Shown piece by piece: positions 13,001-22,539 of a stretch of 64,000 bases of DNA (position 1 is the stretch's first letter; the number at the start of each line of letters is the position of its first letter). The notes beneath the pieces were generated by a model that saw only the letters and a list, made by a program, of their open reading frames with translations, did no database searches and was not told the DNA's origin. The stretch covers positions 11,895,418-11,959,417 of the forward strand of contig CM025854.1 of NCBI GenBank assembly GCA_003952965.2. The letters are read 5' to 3'. The stretch comes from Morella rubra (taxonomy: Eukaryota > Streptophyta > Magnoliopsida > Fagales > Myricaceae). Made by a program: the position numbers and the translations under genes.

Positions 13001-16000
13001 GGCCTATTGTTTTTCACAAAATTGACAGCACAGACTTTCTTGGGGCTGCCAATTGAGATGGGGGAGACTTTAGAGCTGCATACCAAAAATTTTAGGATTC
13101 TGTTTTGTAGAAAAAACAATTATACAAGTCTATGAAACGCAGAATCATTAAATTTCAGCAAGGCATATTTTAGTGAGAAAGAAAAGCATTATACAAATTA
13201 CATATCCTTGTCAAGGTTCTTGAGCTCAATAACCAGTGATTGAATTCTGTGGAACTCCAGTTATTGGAAGCATATTGGTATCATTTATATTTATAGTACC
13301 AATGAGGAGGCCATGAAATCTTTGATGGAAAGGAAGCTTACTCCGAAGCAGACTTCCGCATGCGTTGAATATATTCATACAAAGAGGTAAGGGCTCCTCC
13401 GTGGGCTATGCAAGCCCTTTTTAAGTGCGCAGGAAGCTTTGTAATATCTGTTGCAGAAGCCAAACTGCCGACAAATTGGGATAAGATGTCTCCAAAATGT
13501 TGGGAAGCCTTTTAAAAGTTAAGTAGCATGTTAATAGAGATGATTGAAAGCCAAACTTTGACCTAAAGATCTTTCTACAGATACCACATGGAGAAAAAAA
13601 TTTGTACAAAAAGAAAAAGCCTGGATCAAAAAACGACACCTCTTTTGCAAACTCGGTTGGAAGAATGTCAACAGCTGAACATATCACACCACTACCCTCC
13701 ATGTCATGATAATAAGAATCATTTGAAGGATCATATCTGAAAACCATTATTGTACAATTATTAATACAGAAAAATTTTGTAGCAGATTAGGCACAAAATT
13801 TCTGAAAGTTAGACCTTTTGTTTGTTGGATTTCCTTCGTACTTTTCCTTGGAGATCATAATGGTTTCAGTTGAGTTCTTAGTATAGCTGTGAACGATCAG
13901 CCTTAGTTGCCACTAGCAGTAGTTCTAGAGCTTCATGTAGTCACTGAGGATGTAGGTAGTAATCATGTGTTGTGGTCTGCCACTAGCAGTAGTTCTAGAG
14001 GTTCATGTAATCATTGAGGATGTAGGTAGTAATGCATGTGTTGTGGTGGTTGTAATAAAGACTGTGAACCTTCCAGTTAAGCTTCTTGTTAGTATGATAT
14101 TCCTAGCTTATCTAGAGCACTTTCTAGTGCTATTCAGCTTCCCAATCCATATTTAGTTAGAATGTCAACATCTTCAACTCTGTCAGGATCTCAAGACTAA
14201 GAGAGAGCAATGCAGGGCATGAAATTGGTAGTCTTTATTACTCGACTTTGAGTTTCTTCCTCCTCATGCCCTTCAATTATTTATCCATGTTAGTGGCATC
14301 ATAGTCGAGGTCATCCTTCTCTTCACATATTGGAGCATCAAGTTGAGAGACATAGTAATGTGTCCTCTTATCTTGCAAAAGTTGTTAAATTAGTTAACAT
14401 TATTGCATGCCTTTTAATCCTTGAATTGATAGTCGTGTTTTCGGTCCCCTCAAGATAATTCATTCTATTTGGAGACCAGCACACGTTATGTTCGATAAAT
14501 TTCACATTTGTGGACATCATTGTCATATGACATTGATTATTTTCATTAAGGCTTGATGTGAGATTTTTTCTATTTTTCAAATATTCCCAACTCAAGTCCA
14601 ACATAAAATTCCCATTTTCTGTTATAACAATAGTAAAGAATATGAATCTTCTACTTTTGTTTCCTGCTTGAGTGGCAGAGGAATAGTCCATCAAATCTCA
14701 AGTCTTTACAGTTTTGAGAAAACTAGTGTTTCTGAATCATTTATTGGAAGTGACTTATTCCAAATGCATGTTTCTGAACAGGGGTGAAGCCAGGATGTGG
14801 CTTTTGGAGGGACCAAAATATAAAATTGTTATTTTGGTGGGTCAATGTAAAACAACTTATAAAAAAACAAGGCTTAAATTAAAAAAAATTTCATAATTTG
14901 TGGGGGGATTTGGAGGGCCCACACCCCAGCCTCCTGGCTTCACCCCTGTTTCTGAACTAGTTGTAGTGATGTTGTCCTTACTGATTGTTTTCTTGCCGAT
15001 TGTATGCCTTACTTAAGCTGTGCCATCATAATGTTCTTTTCCTTCTCTTTTTTTTACTCCACCAAAGGTATTTGGGGCCATTTGACATGTTCAGAACTTG
15101 GATTCTTATTTCCAGAAAGTTGATCCTTATGCTACTAAATGTATATTTGTTGAATATCCTATGTTCAAGAAAGGATATCATTACTACGTTTTTTTTTTTT
15201 TCTCAGTGCTACTTCATGAATGCTGATGTCACCTGTACTGAGTTTCCATCACATTTTTGGATGTACATTCTCCTTATGACTGTGATCTTAGTCTTTCTCG
15301 TCAACCGTTTCACTTCTTATACGGAGTTATGTCAATGTTCTGAAGATGCTTGAAGGTTCTCTACATGTGGCATAACCAATCTAGGTAGTTTGCAAGTCTT
15401 GTCATTTGGCTGAAAAGAATGTCTTCCTAATTAAAGCCTTCTCCCTCATCAATGTCTGAGATGCCCGGTTGTGCCAATTTCCCTAATTGACAACGTGGCT
15501 TTCATGGACAGCAACTTGGATCATGTTACTTGGTATTGAAGCTCTTATTTTTTCCACTTTAGGTGCGGCTTATAGCGAATCATGGAGGGTAGCCATTAAC
15601 TAGTTTTAGGAAGGAACAACGATTCTGCCAGTTGTTAATTCAATGAAATTTCAAAAGTGAGCACACTAGAAAGAGAGAACCGTGTTTGGGCACCTAACCT
15701 AGGTAGGTCCTCCCTTCTCTATACCAAAGTCCACATACCTGTCCTCCTCTTGAAAGACAGGGAACTCCAAGCCATCACCTTTGTGAAAACACACCTTGAT
15801 CAAACCTTGTTCGAGTTCAAAACAAACCTATTCACCCTATATCCCCTTCATCACCCTTGCTTATTGTTCTTTCTTTGCTTCTATTTTCTATATTAATTTT
15901 CTTGATTTGCTGTGAACACTTCTGCGGATACAGCATGAGATGATGAGGTGAAAGTCTTTTTGTGACCTGTGAGCAAGAGGGCTTGAGCCTTTTGGATAGA

Positions 16001-18126
16001 GGCGCAGTTAAGGGTGGTGGAATCATAGTCCGCTATACTGATCAATCAAGATACTGCTCTGCTTGCTTTAAAGAAATTTTTCATGTTGATTGATGAAGCC
16101 TGAAAGTTGCATGCCCTCTCTAGGAATTATTCAAGATGATTCAAGTCTTTGAACCCCTTAGCCCCCAAACAGTACTAGAGTATAACTTTACTCATGTTCC
16201 TTGAAGCCATGATATGCCTCCTCCAACTTCCTGTTTGTCTTCAAATCAATTTTCACCTATTGTATCCGATGGTTTGCCTAATTCCCTCCAGAAAGATACA
16301 TGTTCTTACGTTATTAGACATCCCATTAGTAACTTTGCTGTCCTGTTCTTTTTCATGCTTTACCTCCCAGGTTTCTGCAATCTCTAATTCTCCATTCATA
16401 AGCTAGTCAAAGATGCCTTAGTTGATCTAAAGTTGGGAGTAAAGTTGAACTATAGAGGTATACTAGTTCGGTGGGGTGTTCATGGAATATACATCCAATT
16501 GACTAGAGGGATACACACAGCAACTTTCCTTCGACTCTCTTTTGCAAAGCCTAGTATCAACATGGACAACTACTTAAATAGATCAGAACACATCCTTTTG
16601 TGCAATAAATTAATGCCGCACAAGTCCTGCTGGCAATGTAGTCATAGGGTACTTGTTAGGTTAGGGATTAGAACATATCATGAAAGTGTCTAAATGAAGC
16701 ATATTGCTGGCCCTCTCAACTGCAGCATTCTACACTTGTTTCCCCCATTAAATACTTCAACTGAAAAAATGTATGAGACGATAGGTGAAGGCGTGAAAGC
16801 AAAAGGAGCATCAAGTCTAACTCCATTCTTTCAATGCCGATAAGCTATTGAAGTTCCTAATTTTTGGACTGTGTTGACTGTTTTTAGCTTGACTTGTTCT
16901 AGATTGACTGCAAGACAGGATGCTTACAAGCTACCCAAATGACAAGCAATAACTGCAAGATAACAGAAACTATAAATGTTTGAAAGAGGACATGAACCAG
17001 TTGAAAATACCTGAAGAAAGGTGAGTCAATTGATGTCGTTTGGTTAACAAACTCAATGGAGCCCCCTACATCACAAGTTATATCGCAGACTCCAACAAGA
17101 GGACATCCTTTTCTCATGACATCTTGAAGTTGATCAGTACTCAACAACCGAGGAAACCTTTTCTCCCAATACATGCAATTCACTAATAGAGAGCATATTT
17201 AAAAGCCGATTAAGTAAATAATTGCAGCCAAAACGCCCGAATTGAGATCTAACTAGAAATGACCAGAACTAAGAGTATATAATTTGCCGTGTAGAAAGTG
17301 GTAACATGAAAGAGGTACATACCAATTACAGATGCATATGGAGCTATTTTCTCATGGAAAACTGGGTTGTAGTGTTCTGGATGGGCATAGTAGTCAGCCT
17401 AAACCAATATAAACTGTTTAGAGTATGTATATTATGTTTCAAGCTGTCACAACCTCAGTTATGTGAAGTACATTGATGGTATCACTTACAACCAAAAGTA
17501 TATAACTTCCAAAACAAAAAGATTCTTAATGAGCCATATATATGATCAATTCAATTGACCATAACCATGGACTTGGAACTCAAGACAGTAAATTTCGAAG
17601 AAACCTCATTTTTTATAATAGGTAGTCATGGATATCAGCAAATACATCAAAGAGAATACTGATAAATAAGTTGCAACACAAGAAATGCTCTACCTTCACC
17701 CAAATAACTAGTAGCGAATATGATTTAAAACCTTCATATCAAGTGAATAATAAATCTACCTTTCCTAATAGCTTAAGCGTTTGGGAAAGTTGGTGATTTA
17801 ACAACAACTTCCTGCTGAGGACAATAGAAAGTTCATTTTTATGGAAAGGAAAATATGGTAGCACCCACTTGTGGCTTTTCGCAATTTGATTTGAAGACCT
17901 GAGTTTTAAATTTTATAAATTTAAAACCCGAGTTTTACCAATTCTGAAATTCGAGACCCCTGCCTATCTTTCAATCAAATTTTCATGAAAAATCATGACA
18001 TGTCCCCCTAATACCATGTTTTCTGCTACTACTCACATTACAGGCACACTCTCACAAAATGGGAATAAGAGAGTCTAGAGGGTGTTTAAGAGAGAGATAG
18101 AGCAAGCTGTTTGGTTCCAATGAACA

Positions 18127-18172
<46 letters not shown>

Positions 18173-21100
18173 TAGAAACAATGGGAAAATGAAAAAAGAA
18201 ATCTCCGAAATAGAATTTCCAAATGCCCCACCTACTGTCTCTCATTCTCTCTTTGCTTTTTCGCTGTGCTATTAAAGGTCAAGGAAACCACTTAGTTGTG
18301 GATATGAAAGAAGGCATCAAAGCAGAAGATGACACATGGGTTGCAAGGCAAGAAAGACTCTACCTTGGCACAAACAACTTCATGCTAAACAATTGTAACT
18401 GCATTTGTAGGGTGCCATTAGCACCCTAAACTCCTAGTTTTTGCAATCTGCACCTTCACTTAAGATCAGAGAGGAATCTAGTGGCCCCAAGACCCCCAGA
18501 AAGGGTGAATTGTTGTTTGATAATTTCCCCGTCACATGCAGAACCTTTCTATCTAAATCCAGGAGTCCTCTCCTAGTATATAGAGTAATTTACACAAGGA
18601 TTCATCTTTTTGACCGACTTGCTTGTGTTTTCTCTGATGCATTAAAAGATGAGATAGGTCTAGTAGCCTGTTAACTTTTCACACATTTCTCATGCAACAG
18701 ATCAAGCATGTAATTGGAATTTCACAGAGGACCAAAAAAAGATCAGATAAGGAAAGGAAGGGGAAACTATTCTGTAACTCACTTTGTCAAACACTTTTGT
18801 TGAATCTTTATGTTCAACCATGTCTTGAGAAGTCACAACACAACCATATACTTGGAAGACTCTCTTTGACGTGCGAGCACGTTGTGAGAGATCCTTTCCC
18901 TGATAAAAAAGAAAAAATGTTCAGTTTCCATGCCAAAAAACGAAAAACAAAAAAGGTATCTGAACAAATACAATGAATGAATATGATAAAATCAAAGACT
19001 ATCCAATACTGAGAAGAAAAAATTGTTCAATTCAGATAGAAATAGGTACCAAGATTGCACAACAGACTTTTTGTGGAGGGTGTCAGCACCCAAGATTTTG
19101 TGCCTTTTCAATCAATTTTGTGCAAATTTCTAATTTTTTTTTCTCTATGTTCTAATAGAAGTACAATAAACATTAATAATTGATATCCATGTTATTCCTC
19201 TATTGTCCATACCATATACAGGCTTTCACGAAAATTGCACTTTTAATATCTCTTTCGTCTCCAATTGAAAAAAAAAAAATTAAAACATTAACATTAACTA
19301 ACATTTGACAGTTGACCTCTAATTGGTAAAACAAACCCCAATTTTTATTTTGAATTTAATTAAAAGCTTAGTTTGTTAGTTTGCTTATGGCCAAGCTTGA
19401 AAAACGAGTGCACCTAATTATTAACGTTTGTTAGTTTGCTTTGGGGAAACAATGCTTTGCATCCTTGAACCATGGGGTCAATGTCACTTTGTGTGTCCGA
19501 ACTACCTTTATCCCTTGAACTATCAAAATTCATCAATGTTTGTTTTCAAATAAGATCCAATTGTCAAAATCATGTCACCTGGCCCATTTATAACATGTGA
19601 CATGATTTTGATGGTCGGATCTTAATTGAGGGGGCAAATTGATGAATTTTTGTTGTTTGAGAGCTCAATGTGATGAACTTGGTAGTACGAACCCCAAACT
19701 GACATTGATCCCATAATTAGAGGGTGCAAAGTGATTTTCCCTTCCTTTTTCTTTTGTTTTTTTTTTTGGTTAAATATGTGCAACTACCTAGAAAGATGAA
19801 GTATCTACCTTCTACAATTACTCACCTCATTGGGATTTATGTCCTGTAAATCAAGAATTATACGAAATCAACCTTTCTGCAGAACATGATGCTACTTTGA
19901 CTGATTACATAGCAATACTTTCTGGAATCATTCCAATGTTTATAAACTTCTTTGTTTGTTTATTAACATATTTAGGTAGGCAGACAGCATGTTTACTATA
20001 GTGCAAATGCCTTATCTGGTGATCCTTGGAGTCGAAGTAGTTTGCCAAAAAAAAGATACAGACATTCAATTCTATTTGTTGAGGATAGACAGCGCAACCA
20101 AGTTGTCCTCCTTTTCCCTGGAAGCGTGGTCAAATGCCAAAGATTTTGACTCACTGTAGGGATGGAACTAAAAGAAAGCAGATGGGCATTAGCCAACGGC
20201 TTTCAGGTGGGTGCTCTTGTCAATTTGGAATTTTCCTTATGATGACTACGATTGACCTGAGATTAGACATATTCTTCTCCTGCTGCTCAACCAGCTCAGT
20301 TTGACCTAACTTTGACCACGTTCTATAATCACTGGTCAATGAAAATTCCAGCTCCTTGTCTCTATACCATTGCTGGCCAGTTGTCCTGCTGGGACTATTC
20401 CTTGGTCTTCTTTTGATTGTAGCATGGGGAAGAATAAGTTAGACTGTCTCTAGACAGCAAAACCGATGACAGAAACTGCACCTTAGTTGATTCATTCGTA
20501 TGGAATGTCTTTATGCTTTGAAGCATACAAGATAAAAACTGGTAATCTTAGCCAATCAGTGGTAAAACAGTTGCTTTTTTGGACCAAAAGTAGTGCCGTA
20601 ATGCAAGACCTTAGGCACCTACACCCTATTTGAGTGTCAGAGTTGCACGAAATTACGTCCTGTTCTGAAAAATCTGCACCTAATTTCTGCATTATCCCTT
20701 CTCTTTCCAAGCTAAAGAGATCTTCCTTCCCTCTCCAACCTAAAGGAGTAGACTTCCCTTGTTCTGGAAAACAAGTGGAAGACAAAGGTTCTCTTTTTCT
20801 AGAAGCTAATCTCCACAGAAATTGCTTGATCTTTATTCATTGAGGCCAGTGCTGGGGGGGCAGACCTCTTCTTGGGTTCAGATTATGGTGCTTTATAACA
20901 CAAAAAACCCTAGTCAATTTAAATGTCAATGCAGCGTCCAGTCCTTTCACTGAAGTTTTAACAAATGAAAATGCACTAATGGAATTCTACTTATGTCCCA
21001 GAATTTGACGAATCTTTCTACCAACAAACATAATACACATAATTTACAACCTCAAACAGCTCAGAAAGCCTACTTTGATCCACAAAAGTATGAGGAAGAA

Positions 21101-22539
21101 GCTTAAATATTTCCTGTGCACCAAGAGAAACTGCAAAAAAAGAAAAAAAAAATCACCTAGAAATCAACAGTACTCCAACATATGCTTACAAGGAAAAGAG
21201 TGTTGCAAGTAATGTAGAAGATTATAATCAGAAAATTTTGAGAGAACTATGCTGGAATGGATATCAACATTTTTTTAAAATTTAGATATCAAAACCTTAC
21301 AATCCACTTCAACAAAGTGAAAATTTTACTTCTCAATAGATACTGTATGTAGGGACCAAGAAAGAATCATTTGAAACATGAAAATACCGTTTCCTGAACC
21401 AGTGAATACAAAAATCAGCGGACATATTCCTGATGGCAGTCCCAAAGTTGCTATTTCTTCACCCACTGAAATTACAGCAGCCTTGGCAGCAGCCAAAGAA
21501 GGGTACATGTAAGATGCACCAAGTGAGAGGAAAGGTGTTGAATATCCAAGACTTAGATACCCTGGTTAGAGAAAATTTTTGCCAAGAGTCAGAAATACTA
21601 AATGAGATCAACTAAATAAATTATGAGCATGCACTGATTCGAAGGAAGGAAATTCTAGTCCACAACTTTTTCTCTTTGATAGAAACAGAGGAATTCAACC
21701 ACAATGGAATGAGACAGAGAACGCAGAGGAGACATATACCATGTCAGCCTCTTTCAAACCAAATCCCGCGGGGAGTCCCTCTCTTCCCCAAGGAAATACA
21801 AAATTCACATGAAAATTTGATCTTCTTTCAAACAATAGAAATTCCAACACTGCATCAGATGGAGAAATTACTATAGGCAGGGAAACATACTCCATCCTAA
21901 CCCACGCAGGAAGTCAATTAATCCAGCTCTACCAGCATACTTCCCAAATGCAAGCAACCTTTCCCCATGGTCTCCAACAATGAGCTCATAATCAAATAAT
22001 GACACCCTTTCACTTATAATCTACGAAAAGACGAGAAGATACAGAGTCAGCAGAAGCAAAATCGTACTAAAAAATTGCTTTTCCTCTATCAAAATGTGAA
22101 CAAGGAGGTACCTTATCTAGCATAGGCATGCTTTCTTTCTGGGCCTTGTGGGTATGAGAGAAGAAGGCATAAGCTCTATCAGGAAGAATCATCTCCAGCT
22201 GCGGAAAAACCAAAACAGTTATCTCAGAAACTTGACAAGTTCAATTGCATGTATGCTGGAATCAAAGCACAGAGAATTATTATTTAGCACCTTCGGATGT
22301 TTGACACCCAGGATCAGACTACATTCTGACAAGTCATCCGATATTTCACACCCAACATCCTCGTATTGTGAGACATGATGGATGCGCTTTGTGGATGGCT
22401 GCACGACAATGCGAGCCACTCCAGTTCTCTCCCTTCCGCTGTGTAGAAGCCGAGCACAGTGTGACGGGGTTAGAGGTGCCCTTCTCTCCCACTTATCGCA
22501 TGACTCGGCGAGGATCCCGATAACTCCATTCCCCAGCAT
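942..22539 (-). CDS. LKR/SDH: bifunctional lysine-ketoglutarate reductase/saccharopine dehydrogenase, 3' end outside window
   Basis: This enzyme degrades lysine in the cytosol. The N-terminal LKR half condenses lysine with 2-oxoglutarate to saccharopine; the C-terminal SDH half splits saccharopine to glutamate and aminoadipate semialdehyde. Coding exons on the minus strand, 5' to 3': 22539-22291, 22198-22112, 22020-21891, 21561-21388, 21130-21051, 18899-18783, 17398-17323, 17182-17011, 13736-13640, 13508-13342, 12137-12080, 11907-11767, 5877-5530, 5287-5207, 2830-2765, 1452-1335, 1071-942. They sum to 2291 nt (about 763 codons) and every junction keeps frame with GT/AG. Compared from memory with the Arabidopsis protein (about 1060 aa), similarity runs without a gap to 'NNPLAYKF', so about 290 C-terminal residues lie to the left. 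LKR landmarks are KWERRAPLTPSHCARLL and SHTHKAQKE; the SDH Rossmann fold is LILGAGRVCQPA. The 5.9-kb intron 12 holds two retrotransposons. Exon 15 is duplicated. The start MLGNGV matches the usual N-terminus, although Arabidopsis has a few residues more. Confidence 0.96.
1335..1452 (-). CDS. LKR/SDH: LKR/SDH coding exon 16
   Basis: It has 39 codons plus one base: LKKHLVTASYVDESMSLLDE, then GITILGEMGLDPGI, the classic SDH substrate-site block. The acceptor is CTGCAG|CTT and the donor ATAG|GTAATT. Confidence 0.96.
1589..3399. repeat. tandem duplication unit, copy 1
   Basis: This is a 1811-bp unit spanning LKR/SDH exon 15 and its flanking introns. It begins 'cagaaagaggcc' at 1589 and ends at 'ccattagtt'. 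The join to copy 2 carries the short shared sequence 'cag', as expected from a microhomology-mediated or slippage duplication. Confidence 0.93.
2765..2830 (-). CDS. LKR/SDH: LKR/SDH coding exon 15 (intact copy)
   Basis: It has 22 codons: VEVVISLLPPSCHIIVANAC, then IE. The acceptor is GTGCAG|GTT and the donor GAG|GTAAAT. This copy restores the frame between exons 14 and 16. Family members usually read VDVVLSLLPASCHA here. Confidence 0.93.
3400..5170. repeat. tandem duplication unit, copy 2 (deletion-rich)
   Basis: It repeats 1589-3399 at an offset of 1811 bp. Positions 3400-4335 are nearly identical to copy 1 apart from a variable purine tract near 3880-3925. From about 4340 to 5150 copy 2 has more than 20 losses of one to a few bases relative to copy 1 and practically no insertions or substitutions. 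Total length is about 1771 bp. Confidence 0.92.
4566..4630 (-). pseudogene. duplicated copy of LKR/SDH exon 15, one base short
   Basis: This is the counterpart of exon 15 in the second duplication unit, with the same splice sites. It has 65 nt instead of 66: the plus-strand 'taaacttatg' of the intact copy is 'taaattatg' here, near 4611-4616. Including it in the mRNA would shift the frame before exon 15 and exon 16. It may be a real duplicated exon that is skipped, or a sequencing/assembly error. Confidence 0.85.
5207..5287 (-). CDS. LKR/SDH: LKR/SDH coding exon 14
   Basis: It has 27 codons: IVEGIPNATAIQLDVMDHEN, then LIKYISQ. The acceptor is ATGCAG|ATT and the donor CAG|GTAGAT. It lies just outside the tandem duplication. 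Confidence 0.93.
5530..5877 (-). CDS. LKR/SDH: LKR/SDH coding exon 13 (SDH Rossmann start)
   Basis: It has 116 codons: VGANDRAMLDQIIDSLSAIA, the NKISLKVGKVQETG linker, the NAD(P)-binding strand MVLILGAGRVCQPAAELLAS and VIVGSLYLKEAEE. The acceptor is AACCTG read as CAG|GTT on the minus strand and the donor is GAG|GTATCA. It is the longest exon and marks the LKR-SDH boundary. Confidence 0.96.
6108..6229 (-). repeat. TRIM LTR (3' LTR on minus strand)
   Basis: This is a 122-bp terminal repeat, TG...CA bounded, about 90% identical by eye to 6443-6564. Confidence 0.9.
6443..6564 (-). repeat. TRIM LTR (5' LTR on minus strand)
   Basis: This is a 122-bp terminal repeat next to the tRNA-Met-like primer site. 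It contains TATATAAAGCT, a possible TATA box of the element. Confidence 0.9.
6570..7140. other. non-coding stretch upstream of copia gag
   Basis: This is intron sequence with a T/G-rich block (6770-7130) that precedes the copia gag start and may be its leader or 5' LTR remnant. No repeat matching the 3' LTR at 10966-11217 was found here, so the copia appears to lack a recognisable 5' LTR. Confidence 0.4.
7141..10956 (+). pseudogene. decayed Ty1/copia polyprotein
   Basis: The domains appear in copia order. Gag starts MDSSPIYLKFTSKNYFTW at 7141 and has a stop at 7441. Two CCHC zinc knuckles lie at about 7860-7950, with a frame change just before them. The aspartic protease IDSGASNHI is at about 8153-8180. 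The integrase has a zinc region from about 8545 (the tryptophan codon of the WHRRLG motif is now TGA), then core motifs IIHSDVW, LRTDSGGEY and NGVTEPKNR (8725-9030). The RT fragment includes AFLHGDLKE near 9790. RNase H reads STESEYRAT from 10609. The YVDD catalytic block of RT, expected near 10010, is missing. Many stops and frameshifts make it non-functional. It lies in LKR/SDH intron 12 in antisense orientation. Confidence 0.92.
10966..11217 (+). repeat. putative copia 3' LTR
   Basis: A purine-rich tract ending at 10965 (tgaggggggc) is followed by TGTCAACGGACAGC and about 250 bp that ends near 'catctaca'. This fits a TG...CA LTR directly after the polypurine tract. The right boundary is approximate because no second LTR was found for comparison. 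Confidence 0.6.
11767..11907 (-). CDS. LKR/SDH: LKR/SDH coding exon 12
   Basis: It has 47 codons, including VSLSGHLFDQFLINEALDII and AAGGSFHLVKCQVGQSA. The acceptor is GGCAG|GTA and the donor GAA|GTGGGC. The 5.9-kb intron that follows contains the copia and TRIM insertions. Confidence 0.94.
12080..12137 (-). CDS. LKR/SDH: LKR/SDH coding exon 11 (linker)
   Basis: It is 58 nt and encodes EISEISASCLSNKKQYNIL, the variable linker between LKR and SDH. The acceptor is TTCACAG|G and the donor TTG|GTAGG. It was found because the phases of exons 10 and 12 require an exon of this length class here. Confidence 0.9.
13342..13508 (-). CDS. LKR/SDH: LKR/SDH coding exon 10
   Basis: It is 167 nt and encodes ASQHFGDILSQFVGSLASAT, HLKRACIAHGGALTSLYEYI and RMRKSAS. 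The acceptor is AAAAG|GCT and the donor GGA|GTAAGC. This is the end of the LKR domain. Confidence 0.94.
13640..13736 (-). CDS. LKR/SDH: LKR/SDH coding exon 9
   Basis: It is 97 nt and encodes YDPSNDSYYHDMEGSGVI and AVDILPTEFAKE. The acceptor is TTTCAG|A and the donor GAG|GTGTCG. The preceding intron (13737-17010) is 3.3 kb and holds the hAT MITE. Confidence 0.94.
14779..14948. mobile_element. hAT-type MITE
   Basis: The 170-bp element starts CAGGGGTGAAGCCAGGA and ends with its perfect reverse complement (17 bp). It is flanked by an 8-bp direct repeat TTTCTGAA (14771-14778 and 14949-14956). CAGGG ends and an 8-bp target duplication are hallmarks of hAT miniature elements. It is non-coding and lies in LKR/SDH intron 8. 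Confidence 0.92.
17011..17182 (-). CDS. LKR/SDH: LKR/SDH coding exon 8
   Basis: It is 172 nt and encodes NCMYWEKRFPRLLSTDQLQD, the GVCDITCDVGGSIEFVN block and SIDSPFF. The acceptor is TATTAG|TG and the donor TTCAG|GTATT. Confidence 0.95.
17323..17398 (-). CDS. LKR/SDH: LKR/SDH coding exon 7
   Basis: It is 76 nt and encodes ADYYAHPEHYNPVFHEKIAP, then YASVI. The acceptor is GTTTAG|GCT and the donor ATTG|GTATG. Confidence 0.93.
18131..18169. repeat. (AG)n microsatellite
   Basis: About 19 AG units lie in LKR/SDH intron 6 (17399-18782). Confidence 0.95.
18783..18899 (-). CDS. LKR/SDH: LKR/SDH coding exon 6
   Basis: It has 39 codons, including SKRVFQVYGCVVTSQDMVEH, then KDSTKVFDK. The acceptor is TATCAG|GGA and the donor AAA|GTGAGT, both in phase 0. 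The first nine residues are the variable part of the LKR domain. Confidence 0.93.
19444..19741. mobile_element. foldback (inverted-repeat) miniature element
   Basis: The two halves of this 298-bp stretch are imperfect reverse complements. The left end GGGAAACAATGCTTTGCA pairs with the right-end complement GGGAAAATCACTTTGCA. The arms meet around 'ggcccatttataacatgtg' near 19580-19600. It would form one long hairpin and could be a small-RNA source. GGGAAA ends are seen in MULE-type MITEs, but no convincing 9-bp target duplication is visible. It lies in LKR/SDH intron 5. Confidence 0.75.
21051..21130 (-). CDS. LKR/SDH: LKR/SDH coding exon 5
   Basis: It is 80 nt and encodes SLGAQEIFKLLPHTFVDQSR, then LSELFE. 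The acceptor is TTTGCAG|TT after a long T tract and the donor GAG|GTTGTA. It is too short to be found as an isolated ORF. Confidence 0.92.
21388..21561 (-). CDS. LKR/SDH: LKR/SDH coding exon 4
   Basis: It is 174 nt and encodes YLSLGYSTPFLSLGASYMY, then the AAAKAAVISVGEEIA helix and FVFTGSGN. The acceptor is AACCAG|GG and the donor AACG|GTATT. Confidence 0.95.
21891..22020 (-). CDS. LKR/SDH: LKR/SDH coding exon 3
   Basis: It has 43 codons plus one base and contains DYELIVGDHGERLLAFGKYA. The acceptor is TCGTAG|ATT and the donor GGA|GTATG. The residue spanning the junction completes GLGWRYL; Arabidopsis has Q where this has W. Confidence 0.94.
22112..22198 (-). CDS. LKR/SDH: LKR/SDH coding exon 2
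   Basis: It has 29 codons: LEMILPDRAYAFFSHTHKAQ, then KESMPMLDK. The acceptor is CCGCAG|CTG and the donor AAG|GTACC. The SHTHKAQ segment is characteristic of the LKR substrate site. Confidence 0.95.
22291..22539 (-). CDS. LKR/SDH: LKR/SDH coding exon 1
   Basis: It encodes 83 residues from the ATG at 22537-22539, including GILAESCDKWERRAPLTPSH, the conserved start of the LKR domain, and ending ILGVKHPK. The donor is AAG|GTGCTA and the exon ends in phase 0. Confidence 0.95.

Noticed and set aside
17903..17927. Small perfect palindrome GTTTTAAATTT-TAT-AAATTTAAAAC
   Set aside because: Short AT palindromes arise often by chance in AT-rich introns; no T-run or partner gene suggests a function.
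5461..22539. Possibility that LKR and SDH are two separate genes
   Set aside because: Exons 10 to 13 splice in continuous frame through the linker (12080-12137 and 11767-11907), so it is one bifunctional gene.
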